DNA of 64,000 nt, from positions 2,418,001 to 2,482,000 of the forward strand of contig NZ_FXUY01000001.1 in NCBI RefSeq assembly GCF_900182985.1, given 5' to 3'. The stretch comes from Pseudomonas helmanticensis. GTDB taxonomy: Bacteria > Pseudomonadota > Gammaproteobacteria > Pseudomonadales > Pseudomonadaceae. Positions 8,451-17,611 of the stretch are shown one piece after another (positions within the stretch are counted from its first letter, which is position 1; every line of letters begins with the position of its first letter). Position numbers and translations under genes: made by a program. Below the pieces are notes generated by a model, which was not told the DNA's origin, did no database searches, and saw only the letters and a list, made by a program, of their open reading frames with translations.

Positions 8451-8552
8451 GAACTCCTGTCCTCGGGTGAGGTTGAGTCCATGGTAGAACCGAATCGAAT
8501 ATCTATATAACGGGTAATATCTCTAACTGTTATCTGTTTTGTAGATATACGT

Positions 8553-8864
8553 TCACACGCTGCCTTCGCTTTCGATCACCAGAATCCGCGCCGCACCTTG
8601 TGGGTGGGCGACATGCTCGGTGCCGACCGAGGCATAGAAGATGTCGCCAACGTCGAGCTGCACCTGTTTTTCATCGCCGTTTTCGCGGTAATGCATTTGC
8701 ACCTGACCATCGAGCACGACAAACACTTCCTCGCCATCGTTGACGTGCCATTTGTACGGCTGATCGGTCCAGTGCAGGCGCGTGGTGATGCCGTTCATGT
8801 TGGCGATGTCCAGCGCGCCCCAGGCGCGGTCGGCGGTGAAGCTCTTGCTGCGAATAATCTTCAT
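8553..8864 (-). CDS. Small cupin-domain protein
   Basis: 103 residues forming a single cupin barrel. The first motif is visible as WHVNDGEEVFVVLDGQ and the second as DVGDIFYASVGTEHVAHP, with His and Glu residues placed to bind a metal. Such one-domain cupins include isomerases and small-molecule sensors, and no specific function can be given. It lies 44 bases downstream of the MFS exporter gene (8909-10096) on the same strand, so it probably shares that gene's TetR-controlled transcript. Confidence 0.8.
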   Translation of the reverse strand: MKIIRSKSFTADRAWGALDIANMNGITTRLHWTDQPYKWHVNDGEEVFVVLDGQVQMHYRENGDEKQVQLDVGDIFYASVGTEHVAHPQGAARILVIESEGSV

Positions 8865-8908
8865 GAGTCGATCCGTGAGAAGAATGGCGAAGCAAGGCTA
8901 ACCCAAAC

Positions 8909-10096
8909 TCATGAAGCGCTGCACACCTTGACGGCTTTGGCGCGCAGGCTGAGCAACAACGCAGCTACCGCCAAAACGATCAGCACGGCGCCGTAACCAT
9001 CGGTGGTCGCCAGTAAACCGTAGGTGCGAGCCAGGTAACCGGCGAGCAACGCCGGCAGGCAGAACGCCAGATAACTGAGCACGTAATACGCCGACATCAG
9101 ACCCGCCCGCTCATGCGCCAAGGCCAGTGGCACCAGGCTGCGCACGGCGCCGAGGAAACCTGCACCGAAGCCGCAACCGGCGACCAGCGTGCCGAGGAAA
9201 AACAGCGGCAGGCTGGCGCTGTGCACGCCGAGCAGAATCAGTACCAGGCCGATCGGCAACAAACTCGCACCCAGCCGCAATGCTTGGCGGGCAGTGCGAT
9301 TGCGCAGGGTGAAGATCATCAGCGCACCGGTCACGGTCAACGCCGCCACGGTCGCGCCGCCGATCAAGTTGGACGTCGAACCGGTGGCCGTGCGCACCAA
9401 TGACGGTGCCAGCGAAGCGTAAAAACCGCCGAGCGCCCAGGTCGCCGTGTTCAGCGGCAGCACTTGCCACAAGGTTGAGCGCGCTTGAGTCGGCACATGC
9501 AGCGTTGGCTTTAACGACGCCCAGGCCCCGGATTGCGGCGAGACACTCTCCGGCAAGCGCCAAACGTAAATCCCCTGCAACACAAACAATCCAAGCAACA
9601 ACCAATAGGTCAATTGCAGCGGCGCCGGAGCGAATTCGGCGAGCAATCCGCAACCCATGCCACCCAGCGCCATTCCCAGCAAAGGGGCGACGCTGTTGAT
9701 CAACGGCCCTTGCTGCCGATCAGTGTCGAGCAGCGTCGCACTCAACACCGCCGTGGCCATGCCGGTAGCGAAACCCTGCAGGACACGAGCGCTGATCAGC
9801 CAGGCGACACTGTCGGCATAGATGAACAGCAACATCGCCAGTGCATTGAGCACAACGGCGCTGAAGATCACTGGTTTGCGCCCGACGTGGTCGGACAGCG
9901 AGCCCACGGTTAATAGCGCCGCCAGCAGACTCAAGGCATAAACGCCGAAGATCAGCGTCAGCACCGCTGCCGAGAAGTGCAGTTGATCCTGATACAGGTG
10001 ATACAACGGCGTCGGCGCGGTGGACGCGGCGAGAAAGCTGAGTAAGGTGATCGCCAGAAACCACAGGCTGGATCGGTTGGACGCAAGGCTGGTCAT
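8909..10096 (-). CDS. MFS drug/metabolite exporter next to a TetR regulator
   Basis: 395 residues from ATG at 10096, chosen over an upstream TTG because GCGGAG lies 7 bases before it. There are twelve membrane segments, and the loop 2-3 signature GSLSDHVGRKP near residue 65 is the classic MFS motif A. It is divergent from a TetR gene with two palindromes in the 91-base gap, the common layout of a repressor-controlled efflux pump. The substrate is unknown. A long perfect inverted repeat covers its Shine-Dalgarno site, so translation could be affected as well as transcription. Confidence 0.87.
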   Translation of the reverse strand: MTSLASNRSSLWFLAITLLSFLAASTAPTPLYHLYQDQLHFSAAVLTLIFGVYALSLLAALLTVGSLSDHVGRKPVIFSAVVLNALAMLLFIYADSVAWLISARVLQGFATGMATAVLSATLLDTDRQQGPLINSVAPLLGMALGGMGCGLLAEFAPAPLQLTYWLLLGLFVLQGIYVWRLPESVSPQSGAWASLKPTLHVPTQARSTLWQVLPLNTATWALGGFYASLAPSLVRTATGSTSNLIGGATVAALTVTGALMIFTLRNRTARQALRLGASLLPIGLVLILLGVHSASLPLFFLGTLVAGCGFGAGFLGAVRSLVPLALAHERAGLMSAYYVLSYLAFCLPALLAGYLARTYGLLATTDGYGAVLIVLAVAALLLSLRAKAVKVCSAS

Positions 10097-10099
10097 GGG

Positions 10100-10140
10100 C
10101 ACACTCCGCAAAAGCTAATTTTTTGCTTTTGCGGAGTGTG
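10100..10140. promoter_or_regulatory. Perfect 16-bp inverted repeat at the MFS start
   Basis: Arms CACACTCCGCAAAAGC (10100-10115) and GCTTTTGCGGAGTGTG (10125-10140) are exact reverse complements around a 9-base A/T spacer. It starts 3 bases upstream of the MFS ATG and contains that gene's GGAG. It is either an operator for the divergent TetR protein or an mRNA hairpin that hides the ribosome site. Confidence 0.7.
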
Positions 10141-10153
10141 CTACCGCCTTGCG

Positions 10154-10178
10154 CTTAAAGCAAATTCTTTGTGTTAAG
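10154..10178. promoter_or_regulatory. Imperfect 25-bp palindrome, candidate TetR operator
   Basis: CTTAA..CAAA...TTTG..TTAAG is symmetrical about 10166, with 9 of 12 positions matching. It ends 9 bases before the TetR ATG. Its length and symmetry are what TetR dimers usually bind, so autorepression is likely. Confidence 0.55.
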
Positions 10179-10187
10179 GTCTGGCGC

Positions 10188-10730
10188 ATGGCAATTAAAG
10201 AAGGTTTACGCCCGGGCGGTCGCAGTGCCAGGGTGCAAGAGTCGATTCATTCGGCCGTCCGCGCGCTTCTGCAAGAGCAGGAGCGCTCAACCGTGACCGT
10301 GCCGCAAATTGCCGCGCGCGCGGGGGTTACGCCATCGACGATTTATCGGCGCTGGGGTGATCTCGCGGCATTGCTGGCCGACGTCGCCCTCGCGCGCATG
10401 CGCCCCGACAGCGAGCCGGCGCAAACCGGCAGCCTGCGCAGCGATATCCGCGCGTGGGCGGAACAGTATCTCGACGAAATGAGCTCCGAGCCCGGGCGCA
10501 ACATGATGCGCGACGTGCAGGCGAGCGCTACGCCGGGGTACTGCGTGACGATCATTGCTGCGCAGTTGCAGACGATCATTGCGCGGCATCCGGATGAAAC
10601 CGCGCCGAGTGTCGATCGGCTGATCAACCTGGTGGTGGCGCCGGTGGTGTTCCGGATTCTGTTTGCGGCGTCGGCACTTGAAGTGGAAGAACTGCACTAT
10701 CTGATCGATATCGCACTGAATCAGCACTGA
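10188..10730 (+). CDS. TetR-family transcriptional regulator
   Basis: 180 residues from ATG at 10188, with AAGG 8 bases upstream; the longer in-frame TTG start is unlikely. Residues about 15-60 form the TetR helix-turn-helix, visible as TVPQIAARAGVTPSTIYRRWGDLAALL. The C-terminal part is a helical ligand and dimer domain of the kind found next to exporter genes. It is transcribed away from the MFS exporter and presumably represses it and itself through the palindromes at 10100-10140 or 10154-10178. The ligand is unknown. Confidence 0.92.
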   Translation: MAIKEGLRPGGRSARVQESIHSAVRALLQEQERSTVTVPQIAARAGVTPSTIYRRWGDLAALLADVALARMRPDSEPAQTGSLRSDIRAWAEQYLDEMSSEPGRNMMRDVQASATPGYCVTIIAAQLQTIIARHPDETAPSVDRLINLVVAPVVFRILFAASALEVEELHYLIDIALNQH

Positions 10731-10741
10731 CGCCGATCCCA

Positions 10742-10843
10742 TGTAGGAGCTGCGGCACGCTGCGATCTTTTGATCTTGATTTCAAAGACCAAAAGATCAA
10801 AAGATCAAAAGATCAAAAGATCGCAGCGTGCCGCAGCTCCTAC
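10742..10843. repeat. REP-B pair with expanded 8-bp array
   Basis: An inward pair GTAGGAGCTGC...GCTGCGATCTTTT. On the right side AAAAGATC is repeated four times in tandem (10791-10822); the other REP-B copies have one. It lies 12 bases after the TetR stop codon. Confidence 0.88.
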
Positions 10844-10985
10844 GGTTCAACGCAGAACCAACCGGTTTCACAGCTGCGACACCCCGCCACGCCACGACCT
10901 TGGTCGACACTGACTAACCGCCCCGCGCATGCGAGACTGTCCGTCCGGGCAGGAGTGCCGGGAAGTCTTCTGTCGGGAGTGTTGC

Positions 10986-13900
10986 ATGTCGTTGTCCAGC
11001 GGGCTGATCGCCGCCGTCGCCCTGGCCTATATGGCCATCATGTTCGCCATCGCCTTCTACGGCGACCGTCGCAGCACGCCGTTGCCGCCGCGCATGCGTG
11101 CCTGGGTGTACAGCCTGTCGCTGGCGGTTTATTGCACCAGCTGGACGTTCTTCGGTGCGGTCGGCCAAGCGGCTGAACAACTGTGGTCATTCCTGCCGAT
11201 TTACCTCGGGCCGATCCTGCTGTTGGTGGGTGCGCCGTGGGTCCTGCAAAAAATGGTGATGATCAGCAAACAGGAGAACATCACCTCCATCGCTGACTTC
11301 ATCGCCGCACGCTACGGCAAATCGCAATCGCTGGCCGTGGTCGTCGCGCTGATCTGTCTGGTCGGCGTCCTCCCCTACATCGCCTTGCAACTCAAAGGCA
11401 TCGTCCTCGGGGTGAACCTGTTGATCGGCGCCGGTGCCGACGCCATGGGCACGCGCGCCCAAGACACCGCGCTGATCGTGTCGCTGGTGCTGGCGCTGTT
11501 CACCATTGTCTTCGGTACGCGCAACCTCGACGCCACCGAGCACCACCGTGGCATGGTGCTGGCGATTGCCTTTGAGTCGCTGGTCAAACTGTTCGCGTTT
11601 CTCGCCGTCGGCGCCTTCGTCACCTATGGCCTGTATGACGGTTTCGACGATCTGTTCAATCAAGCGATGCTCGCGCCGCGCCTTGAGGAATACTGGAAAG
11701 AAACCATCAATTGGCCGTCGATGGTGGTGCAGACCGGCGTGGCGATGATGGCGATCATCTGCCTGCCCCGGCAATTCCACGTCACCGTGGTGGAGAACAT
11801 CGATCCGCAGGACCTGCGTCTGGCCAAATGGGTGTTTCCGGCGTATCTGGCGTTGGCCGCGCTGTTTGTCGTGCCGATCGCTTTGGCCGGTCAGATGTTG
11901 CTGCCCAGCGATGTGTTGCCTGACTCGTTCGTGATCAGCCTGCCGCTCGCGCAAGCGCATCCGGCGCTGGCGATGCTGGCGTTTATCGGCGGTGCATCGG
12001 CGGCCACCGGCATGGTGATCGTCGCCAGCGTCGCGTTGTCGACCATGGTCTCCAACGACATGCTGTTGCCGTGGCTGCTGCGGCGCAACAATGCCGAGCG
12101 CCCGTTCGAAGTGTTCCGCCAGTGGATGCTCTCGGTGCGCCGCGTGAGCATCGTGGTGATTCTGCTGCTGGCGTATGTCAGCTACCGCTTGCTCGGCTCG
12201 ACGGCCAGCCTGGCGACCATCGGCCAGATCGCCTTTGCGGCGGTCACCCAATTGGCACCGGCAATGCTCGGCGCGCTGTACTGGAAACAGGCCAACCGCC
12301 GTGGCGTGTTTGCCGGTCTCGCTGCCGGTACGTTCCTGTGGTTTTACACGCTGATTCTGCCGATCGCCGCGCACAGCCTTGGCTGGTCGCTGAGCAGTTT
12401 CCCTGGCCTCGCATGGCTGCACAGCAATCCGCTGAACCTGCCGATCACCCCGCTGACCCAAGGTGTGGTGCTGTCGCTGGCGGGTAACTTCACGCTGTTT
12501 GCGTGGGTCTCGGTGTTGTCGCGTACGCGGGTGTCCGAGCACTGGCAGGCCGGGCGCTTCATCGGTCAGGAGATCAGCGCGCGGCCTAGTGCTCGCTCGA
12601 TGCTCGCGGTACAGATCGACGATCTGCTGCAACTGGCGGCTCGTTTTGTCGGTGAAGAACGCGCGCGCCAGAGCTTCATTCGTTTCGCTTATCGCCAAGG
12701 CAAAGGCTTCAACCCGAACCAGAACGCTGACGGCGAATGGATCGCCCACACCGAACGCTTGCTGGCCGGCGTGCTTGGCGCGTCGTCGACCCGCGCGGTG
12801 GTGAAAGCCGCCATCGAAGGTCGGGAAATGCAGTTGGAGGACGTCGTGCGCATCGCCGACGAAGCCTCGGAAGTGCTGCAATTCAATCGCGCCTTGCTGC
12901 AAGGCGCGATCGAGAACATCACCCAAGGCATCAGCGTGGTCGACCAGTCGCTGAAACTGGTGGCGTGGAACCGGCGTTATCTCGAGCTGTTCAATTATCC
13001 CGACGGTTTGATCAGTGTTGGCCGGCCGATTGCCGACATCATTCGCTACAACGCCGAACGCGGTTTGTGCGGCCCAGGCGAAGCGGAAGTTCACGTCGCT
13101 CGCCGCCTGCACTGGATGCGCCAGGGCCGTGCGCACACCTCGGAACGGCTGTTCCCCAACGGCCGGGTGATCGAGTTGATCGGCAACCCGATGCCCGGCG
13201 GCGGTTTCGTCATGAGTTTCACTGACATCACCGCGTTCCGCGAGGCCGAACAGGCACTGACTGAAGCCAACGAAGGCCTCGAGCAACGCGTCAGCGAACG
13301 CACGCAGGAGCTGTCGCAACTTAACGTCGCGCTGACCGAAGCCAAGGGCACTGCCGAGGCCGCGAACCAATCTAAAACCCGCTTCCTCGCGGCAGTCAGT
13401 CATGACTTGATGCAACCGCTGAACGCTGCCCGGCTGTTCTCCGCTGCCCTCTCCCATCAGGACGATGGCTTGAGCAGCGAAGCGCAGAAACTGGTGCAAC
13501 ACCTCGACAGTTCGCTGCGTTCGGCAGAAGACCTGATAAGCGATCTGCTGGACATCTCGCGCCTGGAAAACGGCAAGATCAACCCGGATCGCAAGCCGTT
13601 TGCGCTCAATGAGCTGTTCGACATTCTCGGCGCCGAATTCAAAGCGCTGGCGCAGGAGCAAGGCTTGAACTTTCGCGTGCGTAGCAGCCATATGCGCATC
13701 GACAGCGACAGCAAATTGCTCCGGCGGATTTTGCAGAACTTCCTGACCAACGCATTCCGCTACGCCAAAGGCCCGGTGCTGCTCGGCGTACGGCGACGCG
13801 GGGGAGAATTGTCGCTGGAAGTGTGGGATCGCGGGCCGGGTATTCCGGAAGACAAGCTGCAAGTGATTTTCGAAGAATTCAAACGTCTCGACAGTCATCA

Positions 13901-14456
13901 GACCCGTGCCGAGAAAGGTCTCGGGCTGGGCCTGGCGATTGCCGATGGTCTGTGTCGCGTGCTCGGCCACACGCTGCGTGTGCGTTCATGGCCGGGGCGC
14001 GGCAGTGTGTTCAGCGTCAGCGTGCCATTGGCGTCAACGCAAGCCGTGCCGGCGAGTGCCACAGTCGAGTTGAATGGCAAGTTGCACAGCGGCGCGCGGG
14101 TGCTGTGCATCGACAATGAAGACAGCATTTTGATTGGCATGAACAGTTTGTTGAGTCGTTGGGGTTGCCAGGTATGGACGGCGCGCAATCGCGAAGAATG
14201 CGCGGCATTGCTCAGCGATGGCGTGCGCCCGCAGTTGGCGCTGGTCGACTATCACCTGGATCACGGCGACACCGGCACCGAGCTGATGGCGTGGTTGCGC
14301 ACGAGTCTCGGCGAGCCGGTACCGGGTGTGGTGATCAGTGCGGATGGGCGACCGGAGACTGTCGCGCAGGTGCATGCGGCGGGGCTGGATTATCTGGCGA
14401 AACCGGTGAAACCGGCGGCGTTGCGGGCATTGTTGAGTCGGTATGTGCCGCTTTAG
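10986..14456 (+). CDS. Hybrid sensor kinase: sodium/solute symporter domain, PAS, histidine kinase, receiver
   Basis: 1156 residues from ATG at 10986, with GGGAGT 5 bases before it. Residues 1-500 are a sodium:solute symporter-like domain with about 13 membrane helices. A PAS domain starts near 640 (GISVVDQSLKLVAWN). A coiled linker leads to the H-box VSHDLMQPLN (His806), the N-box NFLTNAFRYA (about 918) and the G-boxes DRGPGIPED and GLGLGLAI. A receiver domain with Asp1088 in LVDYHL ends the protein. The layout is that of the CbrA/NahK/ErcS' group of Pseudomonas kinases. No partner regulator is adjacent, so it probably signals to an unlinked protein. The exact orthologue is not settled. Confidence 0.92.
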   Translation: MSLSSGLIAAVALAYMAIMFAIAFYGDRRSTPLPPRMRAWVYSLSLAVYCTSWTFFGAVGQAAEQLWSFLPIYLGPILLLVGAPWVLQKMVMISKQENITSIADFIAARYGKSQSLAVVVALICLVGVLPYIALQLKGIVLGVNLLIGAGADAMGTRAQDTALIVSLVLALFTIVFGTRNLDATEHHRGMVLAIAFESLVKLFAFLAVGAFVTYGLYDGFDDLFNQAMLAPRLEEYWKETINWPSMVVQTGVAMMAIICLPRQFHVTVVENIDPQDLRLAKWVFPAYLALAALFVVPIALAGQMLLPSDVLPDSFVISLPLAQAHPALAMLAFIGGASAATGMVIVASVALSTMVSNDMLLPWLLRRNNAERPFEVFRQWMLSVRRVSIVVILLLAYVSYRLLGSTASLATIGQIAFAAVTQLAPAMLGALYWKQANRRGVFAGLAAGTFLWFYTLILPIAAHSLGWSLSSFPGLAWLHSNPLNLPITPLTQGVVLSLAGNFTLFAWVSVLSRTRVSEHWQAGRFIGQEISARPSARSMLAVQIDDLLQLAARFVGEERARQSFIRFAYRQGKGFNPNQNADGEWIAHTERLLAGVLGASSTRAVVKAAIEGREMQLEDVVRIADEASEVLQFNRALLQGAIENITQGISVVDQSLKLVAWNRRYLELFNYPDGLISVGRPIADIIRYNAERGLCGPGEAEVHVARRLHWMRQGRAHTSERLFPNGRVIELIGNPMPGGGFVMSFTDITAFREAEQALTEANEGLEQRVSERTQELSQLNVALTEAKGTAEAANQSKTRFLAAVSHDLMQPLNAARLFSAALSHQDDGLSSEAQKLVQHLDSSLRSAEDLISDLLDISRLENGKINPDRKPFALNELFDILGAEFKALAQEQGLNFRVRSSHMRIDSDSKLLRRILQNFLTNAFRYAKGPVLLGVRRRGGELSLEVWDRGPGIPEDKLQVIFEEFKRLDSHQTRAEKGLGLGLAIADGLCRVLGHTLRVRSWPGRGSVFSVSVPLASTQAVPASATVELNGKLHSGARVLCIDNEDSILIGMNSLLSRWGCQVWTARNREECAALLSDGVRPQLALVDYHLDHGDTGTELMAWLRTSLGEPVPGVVISADGRPETVAQVHAAGLDYLAKPVKPAALRALLSRYVPL

Positions 14457-14460
14457 AAGC

Positions 14461-14530
14461 AAAAGATCGCAGCCTGCGGCAGCTCCTACCTGGATCCCAT
14501 GTAGGAGCTGCCGCAGGCTGCGATCTTTTG
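14461..14530. repeat. REP-B pair, outward facing
   Basis: AAAAGATCGCAGCC...CAGCTCCTAC then GTAGGAGCTGCC...GCTGCGATCTTTT, between the convergent kinase and rmuC genes. The tip is GCC-GCA-GGC. With its flanking T runs it can serve as a two-way terminator. Confidence 0.87.
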
Positions 14531-14534
14531 ATCT

Positions 14535-16019
14535 TTATTCAGGCAACTCCACCAACCCGTCGACATCAGTCATCGCCCGCTCCAGCAGATCCGCCGGCAA
14601 GCTCTTGCTCGCCCGCGCGCCGAGCAGTTTCAGCTGTTCGCTGCGGCTGACCAGGTTGCCGCGCCCTTCAGTGAGTTTGTTGCGCGCGGAACTGTAGGCC
14701 TTGTCCAACTGTTGCAGGCGATTGCCGACCTCGTCCAGGTCCTGAATGAACAGCACGAACTTGTCGTACAGCCAACCGGCGCGTTCGGCAATTTCCCGGG
14801 CGTTCTGGCTTTGGCGCTCCTGCTTCCACAGGCTGTCGATGACGCGCAAGGTCGCCAGCAAGGTGGTCGGACTGACGATCACGATGTTGCGATCGAAGGC
14901 TTCCTGGAACAGTGTCGGTTCGGCCTGCAAGGCGGCAGAAAATGCCGCTTCGATCGGCACGAACAGCAAGACGAAATCGAGGCTGTGCAGCCCTTCCAGA
15001 CGTTTGTAATCCTTGCCGGCCAAGCCTTTGACGTGGTTGCGCAGCGACAGCACATGCTGCTTGATCGCGATCTGCCCGAGCGCGTCGTCGTCGGCGGCCA
15101 CGTATTGCTGATACGCGGTGAGGCTGACCTTGGAATCGACCACTACCTGCTTGTCGCCCGGCAGATAGATAACCACGTCAGGCTGGAAGCGTTCGCCGTC
15201 CGGCCCCTTCAGATTGACCTGGGTCTGGTACTCGCGGCCCTTCTCCAGACCGGCGTGCTCAAGCACTCGTTCGAGAATCAGCTCGCCCCAGTTGCCCTGG
15301 GTCTTCTGGCCTTTCAGCGCGCGCGTCAGGTTGGTTGCTTCATCGCTCAGGCGCAGGTTCAGCGCCTGCAAACGCTCCAGCTCCTTGGCCAGTGAGAAGC
15401 GCTCGCGAGCTTCGGCCTGATAGCTTTCTTCCACGCGTTTTTCGAAGGACTGAATGCGTTCTTTCAATGGATCGAGCAACTGGCCGAGACGTTGCTGGCT
15501 GGTTTCGGCAAAACGTTGCTCACGTTCATCGAAGATCTTTCCGGCCAGTTCAGCGAACTGCGCACGCAGCTCATCACGCGAGCCCTGTAGATCATCGAGG
15601 CGTTGCTGATGACTTTCCTGTTGCTCGCGCAGTTCGGCATTCAACGAGGCAGCCTGTGCGTCGAGGCGGCGCAGTTCGGCCTCCTTGTTGGCACGTTCGA
15701 GGTTCCAGGCGTGGGAGGCGTCGCGGGCATCGTCACGCTCGATTTGCAGCAGTTCGACTTCCCGGCGCAAGGCCGCGAGGTCAGCCTGCTTGGCGGCGTT
15801 GGCCTGGCCAAGATCGGCAATCTCGTCGCGGCTGGCTTCAAGCTGAGCGTTGAGGCCGTCCTGCGCCAGTTGCGCCATGGCCAGGCGCTCTTCGAGCAAG
15901 GCGACCTCGGCCTGACCGTTACTCGTCCGGCGTTGCAGCTGCCAGGCCAGTGCCAGCAACGGCAACCCTGCCGCTGCGAGACCGAGCAATACGCTGGTCA
16001 AGTCCATCGCCATAGCCAT
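14535..16019 (-). CDS. rmuC: DNA recombination protein RmuC
   Basis: 494 residues. One membrane segment at residues about 8-26 is followed by a long coiled coil (about 30-200, rich in Glu, Arg, Ala and Leu) and the RmuC nuclease-like domain with NWGELILERVLEHAGLEKG and LPGDKQVVVDSKVSL. RmuC limits rearrangements at inverted repeats and is related to restriction-type nucleases; in recent work it is linked to defence and DNA damage. Three Met codons lie within the first five residues (16019, 16013, 16007); GGCGGGA fits 16013 best. It stands alone, convergent with the kinase. Confidence 0.93.
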   Translation of the reverse strand: MAMAMDLTSVLLGLAAAGLPLLALAWQLQRRTSNGQAEVALLEERLAMAQLAQDGLNAQLEASRDEIADLGQANAAKQADLAALRREVELLQIERDDARDASHAWNLERANKEAELRRLDAQAASLNAELREQQESHQQRLDDLQGSRDELRAQFAELAGKIFDEREQRFAETSQQRLGQLLDPLKERIQSFEKRVEESYQAEARERFSLAKELERLQALNLRLSDEATNLTRALKGQKTQGNWGELILERVLEHAGLEKGREYQTQVNLKGPDGERFQPDVVIYLPGDKQVVVDSKVSLTAYQQYVAADDDALGQIAIKQHVLSLRNHVKGLAGKDYKRLEGLHSLDFVLLFVPIEAAFSAALQAEPTLFQEAFDRNIVIVSPTTLLATLRVIDSLWKQERQSQNAREIAERAGWLYDKFVLFIQDLDEVGNRLQQLDKAYSSARNKLTEGRGNLVSRSEQLKLLGARASKSLPADLLERAMTDVDGLVELPE

Positions 16020-16074
16020 TCCCGCCGATCCGATAAAGCCTGAAGGTTAACCAAGGTGTCAGAACTTGCACAGC

Positions 16075-16398
16075 TCAGTCTTCGATGAGCCCCAGTTCCT
16101 GCTGTGCGCGAAGGTCGCCAGCACGGGCAGCCTGACGCAGCAGGTCGTGGCCGATGCGGCGATCCCGGGCATTCCCGCACTCACGGCACATCAACTGACC
16201 GAGACGGCTCTGCGCGACGACCACGCCTTCGCGCGCTGGTTGCTTCAACAAACGCCCGGCGAGATGCTTGGCATTGAGGCTGTCGACCAGGCGCGGACTG
16301 TCGAGCAGCCATTCGGCTACACGCACGGAAAATCGCTTGGGGGAGGTAACACGAGGGAGTTCTGGGGTAACAGAGTCTGATACTGAGCGAAACTTCAT
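16075..16398 (-). CDS. Short Sel1-repeat-like protein
   Basis: 107 residues from ATG at 16398; a longer reading is possible but has no better site, and none of the starts has a strong Shine-Dalgarno sequence. The C-terminal part contains IGHDLLRQAARAGDLRAQQELGL, a recognisable Sel1/TPR-like helical pair, so the protein may bind another protein. The N-terminal 50 residues are basic with no signal peptide. A CREC pair near residue 75 could be a partial metal site. It precedes rmuC by 55 bases on the same strand and may be co-transcribed with it. Confidence 0.68.
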   Translation of the reverse strand: MKFRSVSDSVTPELPRVTSPKRFSVRVAEWLLDSPRLVDSLNAKHLAGRLLKQPAREGVVVAQSRLGQLMCRECGNARDRRIGHDLLRQAARAGDLRAQQELGLIED

Positions 16399-17360
16399 AA
16401 AACACTGTGGGACAGATCGGAAGGCGCGCCACTCTACTCTCTTTTTCTTACAGGTAAAGTCGAAAAACAACCCGGCACGCCCGTCCTAGAGCAAGCGCTC
16501 GGGACAATCCACAGAAGCTGTGGATAACTCAGTGGACAACCTTGCTGCAACCCTCGCAAAGCCTTGTGGAATGGGGCTCGCAGTCAAACTGACGATTTTT
16601 TCACCAACAAAAAAAAGCCTTTTTTTTCATTGACTTAAACTTTTGATACAGGCAGCCATCGGGGTCAGGATTGATATGACAGCGCCGTGACAGTGCGCGC
16701 AACTAATGTGCACAAGTACCTGTTACCCGGTTATAACGCTGCGCTTTTTCGGGTCGTTGCGGCACTCGGACTGGGGATAAAGCGCTCTGGCGAGGCCTTT
16801 GATGAATTTTTCTTCACCGACCAACGGTCGAAATGTGAGCCAACAAGGGGCATTGCCGCGCAGGCAAAAGCAGATTGCATCGGCGTGTGCAATGTTTTTT
16901 CACTTCGGGTTTGCATTGCTCAAGTCGATCCGTTAGTATCCGCGGCGTTAGTACCAAGCTGAAAGTCAATTCCGGTCGAACACATCCCCACGGTCAGCCT
17001 TCTTCCAAGAAGCCCCTACCGAACAAGCGGGAGCGACCCCTCGATGGTTTCCAGGTAAATCTTGCGACGACACTGCCTTTGAATGATGCAAAGGGTGTTG
17101 CGAAGACCACTTACTCTGACCGAACCAACCTGCAAATTGATCAGGATCTTCACCCCGGGCCCAGAACCTTTGCCCTTGATGTGTTGCCTGCCCTCCTAAG
17201 TACCTACCTGCCAGCCCAAGCGCGCCAACTTATCAGCGCTTCAAACTGGCTGCTTTGTTCCAGTCGGGTTCTTCGTTCGATCAATGGTGATCGTCGTCAC
17301 TGGAACGTTTTAACGTTGCACGGTTCTTATCCGTGTCATTTGTAGGAACACCTAATAACT
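16399..17360. other. 962-base intergenic region: divergent promoters and long leader
   Basis: No convincing gene. It holds one exact DnaA-type nonamer (TTATCCACA on the minus strand, 16519-16527), A/T-rich tracts near 16600-16650, a good sigma-70 promoter at 16911-16939 and then about 415 bases of apparent leader before the 74-residue gene. Near the end of the leader are AACGTTTTAACGTT (17304-17317) and the small hairpin CACGG/CCGTG (17319-17335). A 156-codon frame at 16875-17345 has no family features. Confidence 0.6.
16911..16939 (+). promoter_or_regulatory. Sigma-70 promoter of the 74-residue gene
   Basis: TTGCAT (16911-16916), a 17-base spacer and TAGTAT (16934-16939). This predicts an RNA start near 16946 and a 5' leader of about 415 nt, unusually long for a 225-base gene. 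Confidence 0.6.
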
Positions 17361-17585
17361 ATGTCTACTCAAATCCATACTCAGGATGCCATTCGCACCC
17401 TAACCAATGCTTTTGCTCCAATGAACTGCCTGATCATGGCCGCTCGCAAAGGCTGCTTCAGCTTCACCCTGGTCAACGAGCACGGTATCGCCCGCCACAG
17501 CGAGCGTCTGTACCCGGATCAATACTCCAGCGCCGAACCGCTGCAGGCTGTGATCGACCGTACCCGTCAGGCACTGGTTGCCTGA
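17361..17585 (+). CDS. Conserved-looking hypothetical protein, 74 residues
   Basis: A compact, soluble protein of 74 residues without signal peptide or membrane segment. It begins MSTQIHTQDAIRTL and has a mixed alpha/beta pattern, with NCLIMAARKGCFSFTLVNEHG as a likely hairpin of strands. A rho-independent terminator follows at once, so this is a complete single-gene transcript with a very long leader. AGGA lies about 14 bases before the ATG, which is weak. I do not recognise the family. Coding is supported by the normal composition, the clean stop and the terminator. Confidence 0.72.
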   Translation: MSTQIHTQDAIRTLTNAFAPMNCLIMAARKGCFSFTLVNEHGIARHSERLYPDQYSSAEPLQAVIDRTRQALVA

Positions 17586-17611
17586 AAGCCGAAAAGGCTG
17601 CAAAAGCAAAA

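Noticed and set aside
10791..10822. Short tandem repeat resembling a CRISPR start
   Set aside because: The unit is 8 bases with no spacers; it belongs to a REP-B pair.
11187..13970. A 927-codon open frame antisense to the hybrid sensor kinase
   Set aside because: His/Gln/Arg-rich composition typical of shadow frames; the plus-strand protein has all kinase motifs.
16519..16527. Exact DnaA-type box TTATCCACA suggesting a replication origin
   Set aside because: A single box without the cluster, A/T unwinding element or origin genes. Such nonamers occur by chance and are common in Pseudomonas.
16875..17345. 156-codon frame in the leader of the 74-residue gene
   Set aside because: No ribosome site, no recognisable pattern, and the predicted promoter's -10 box lies inside it.
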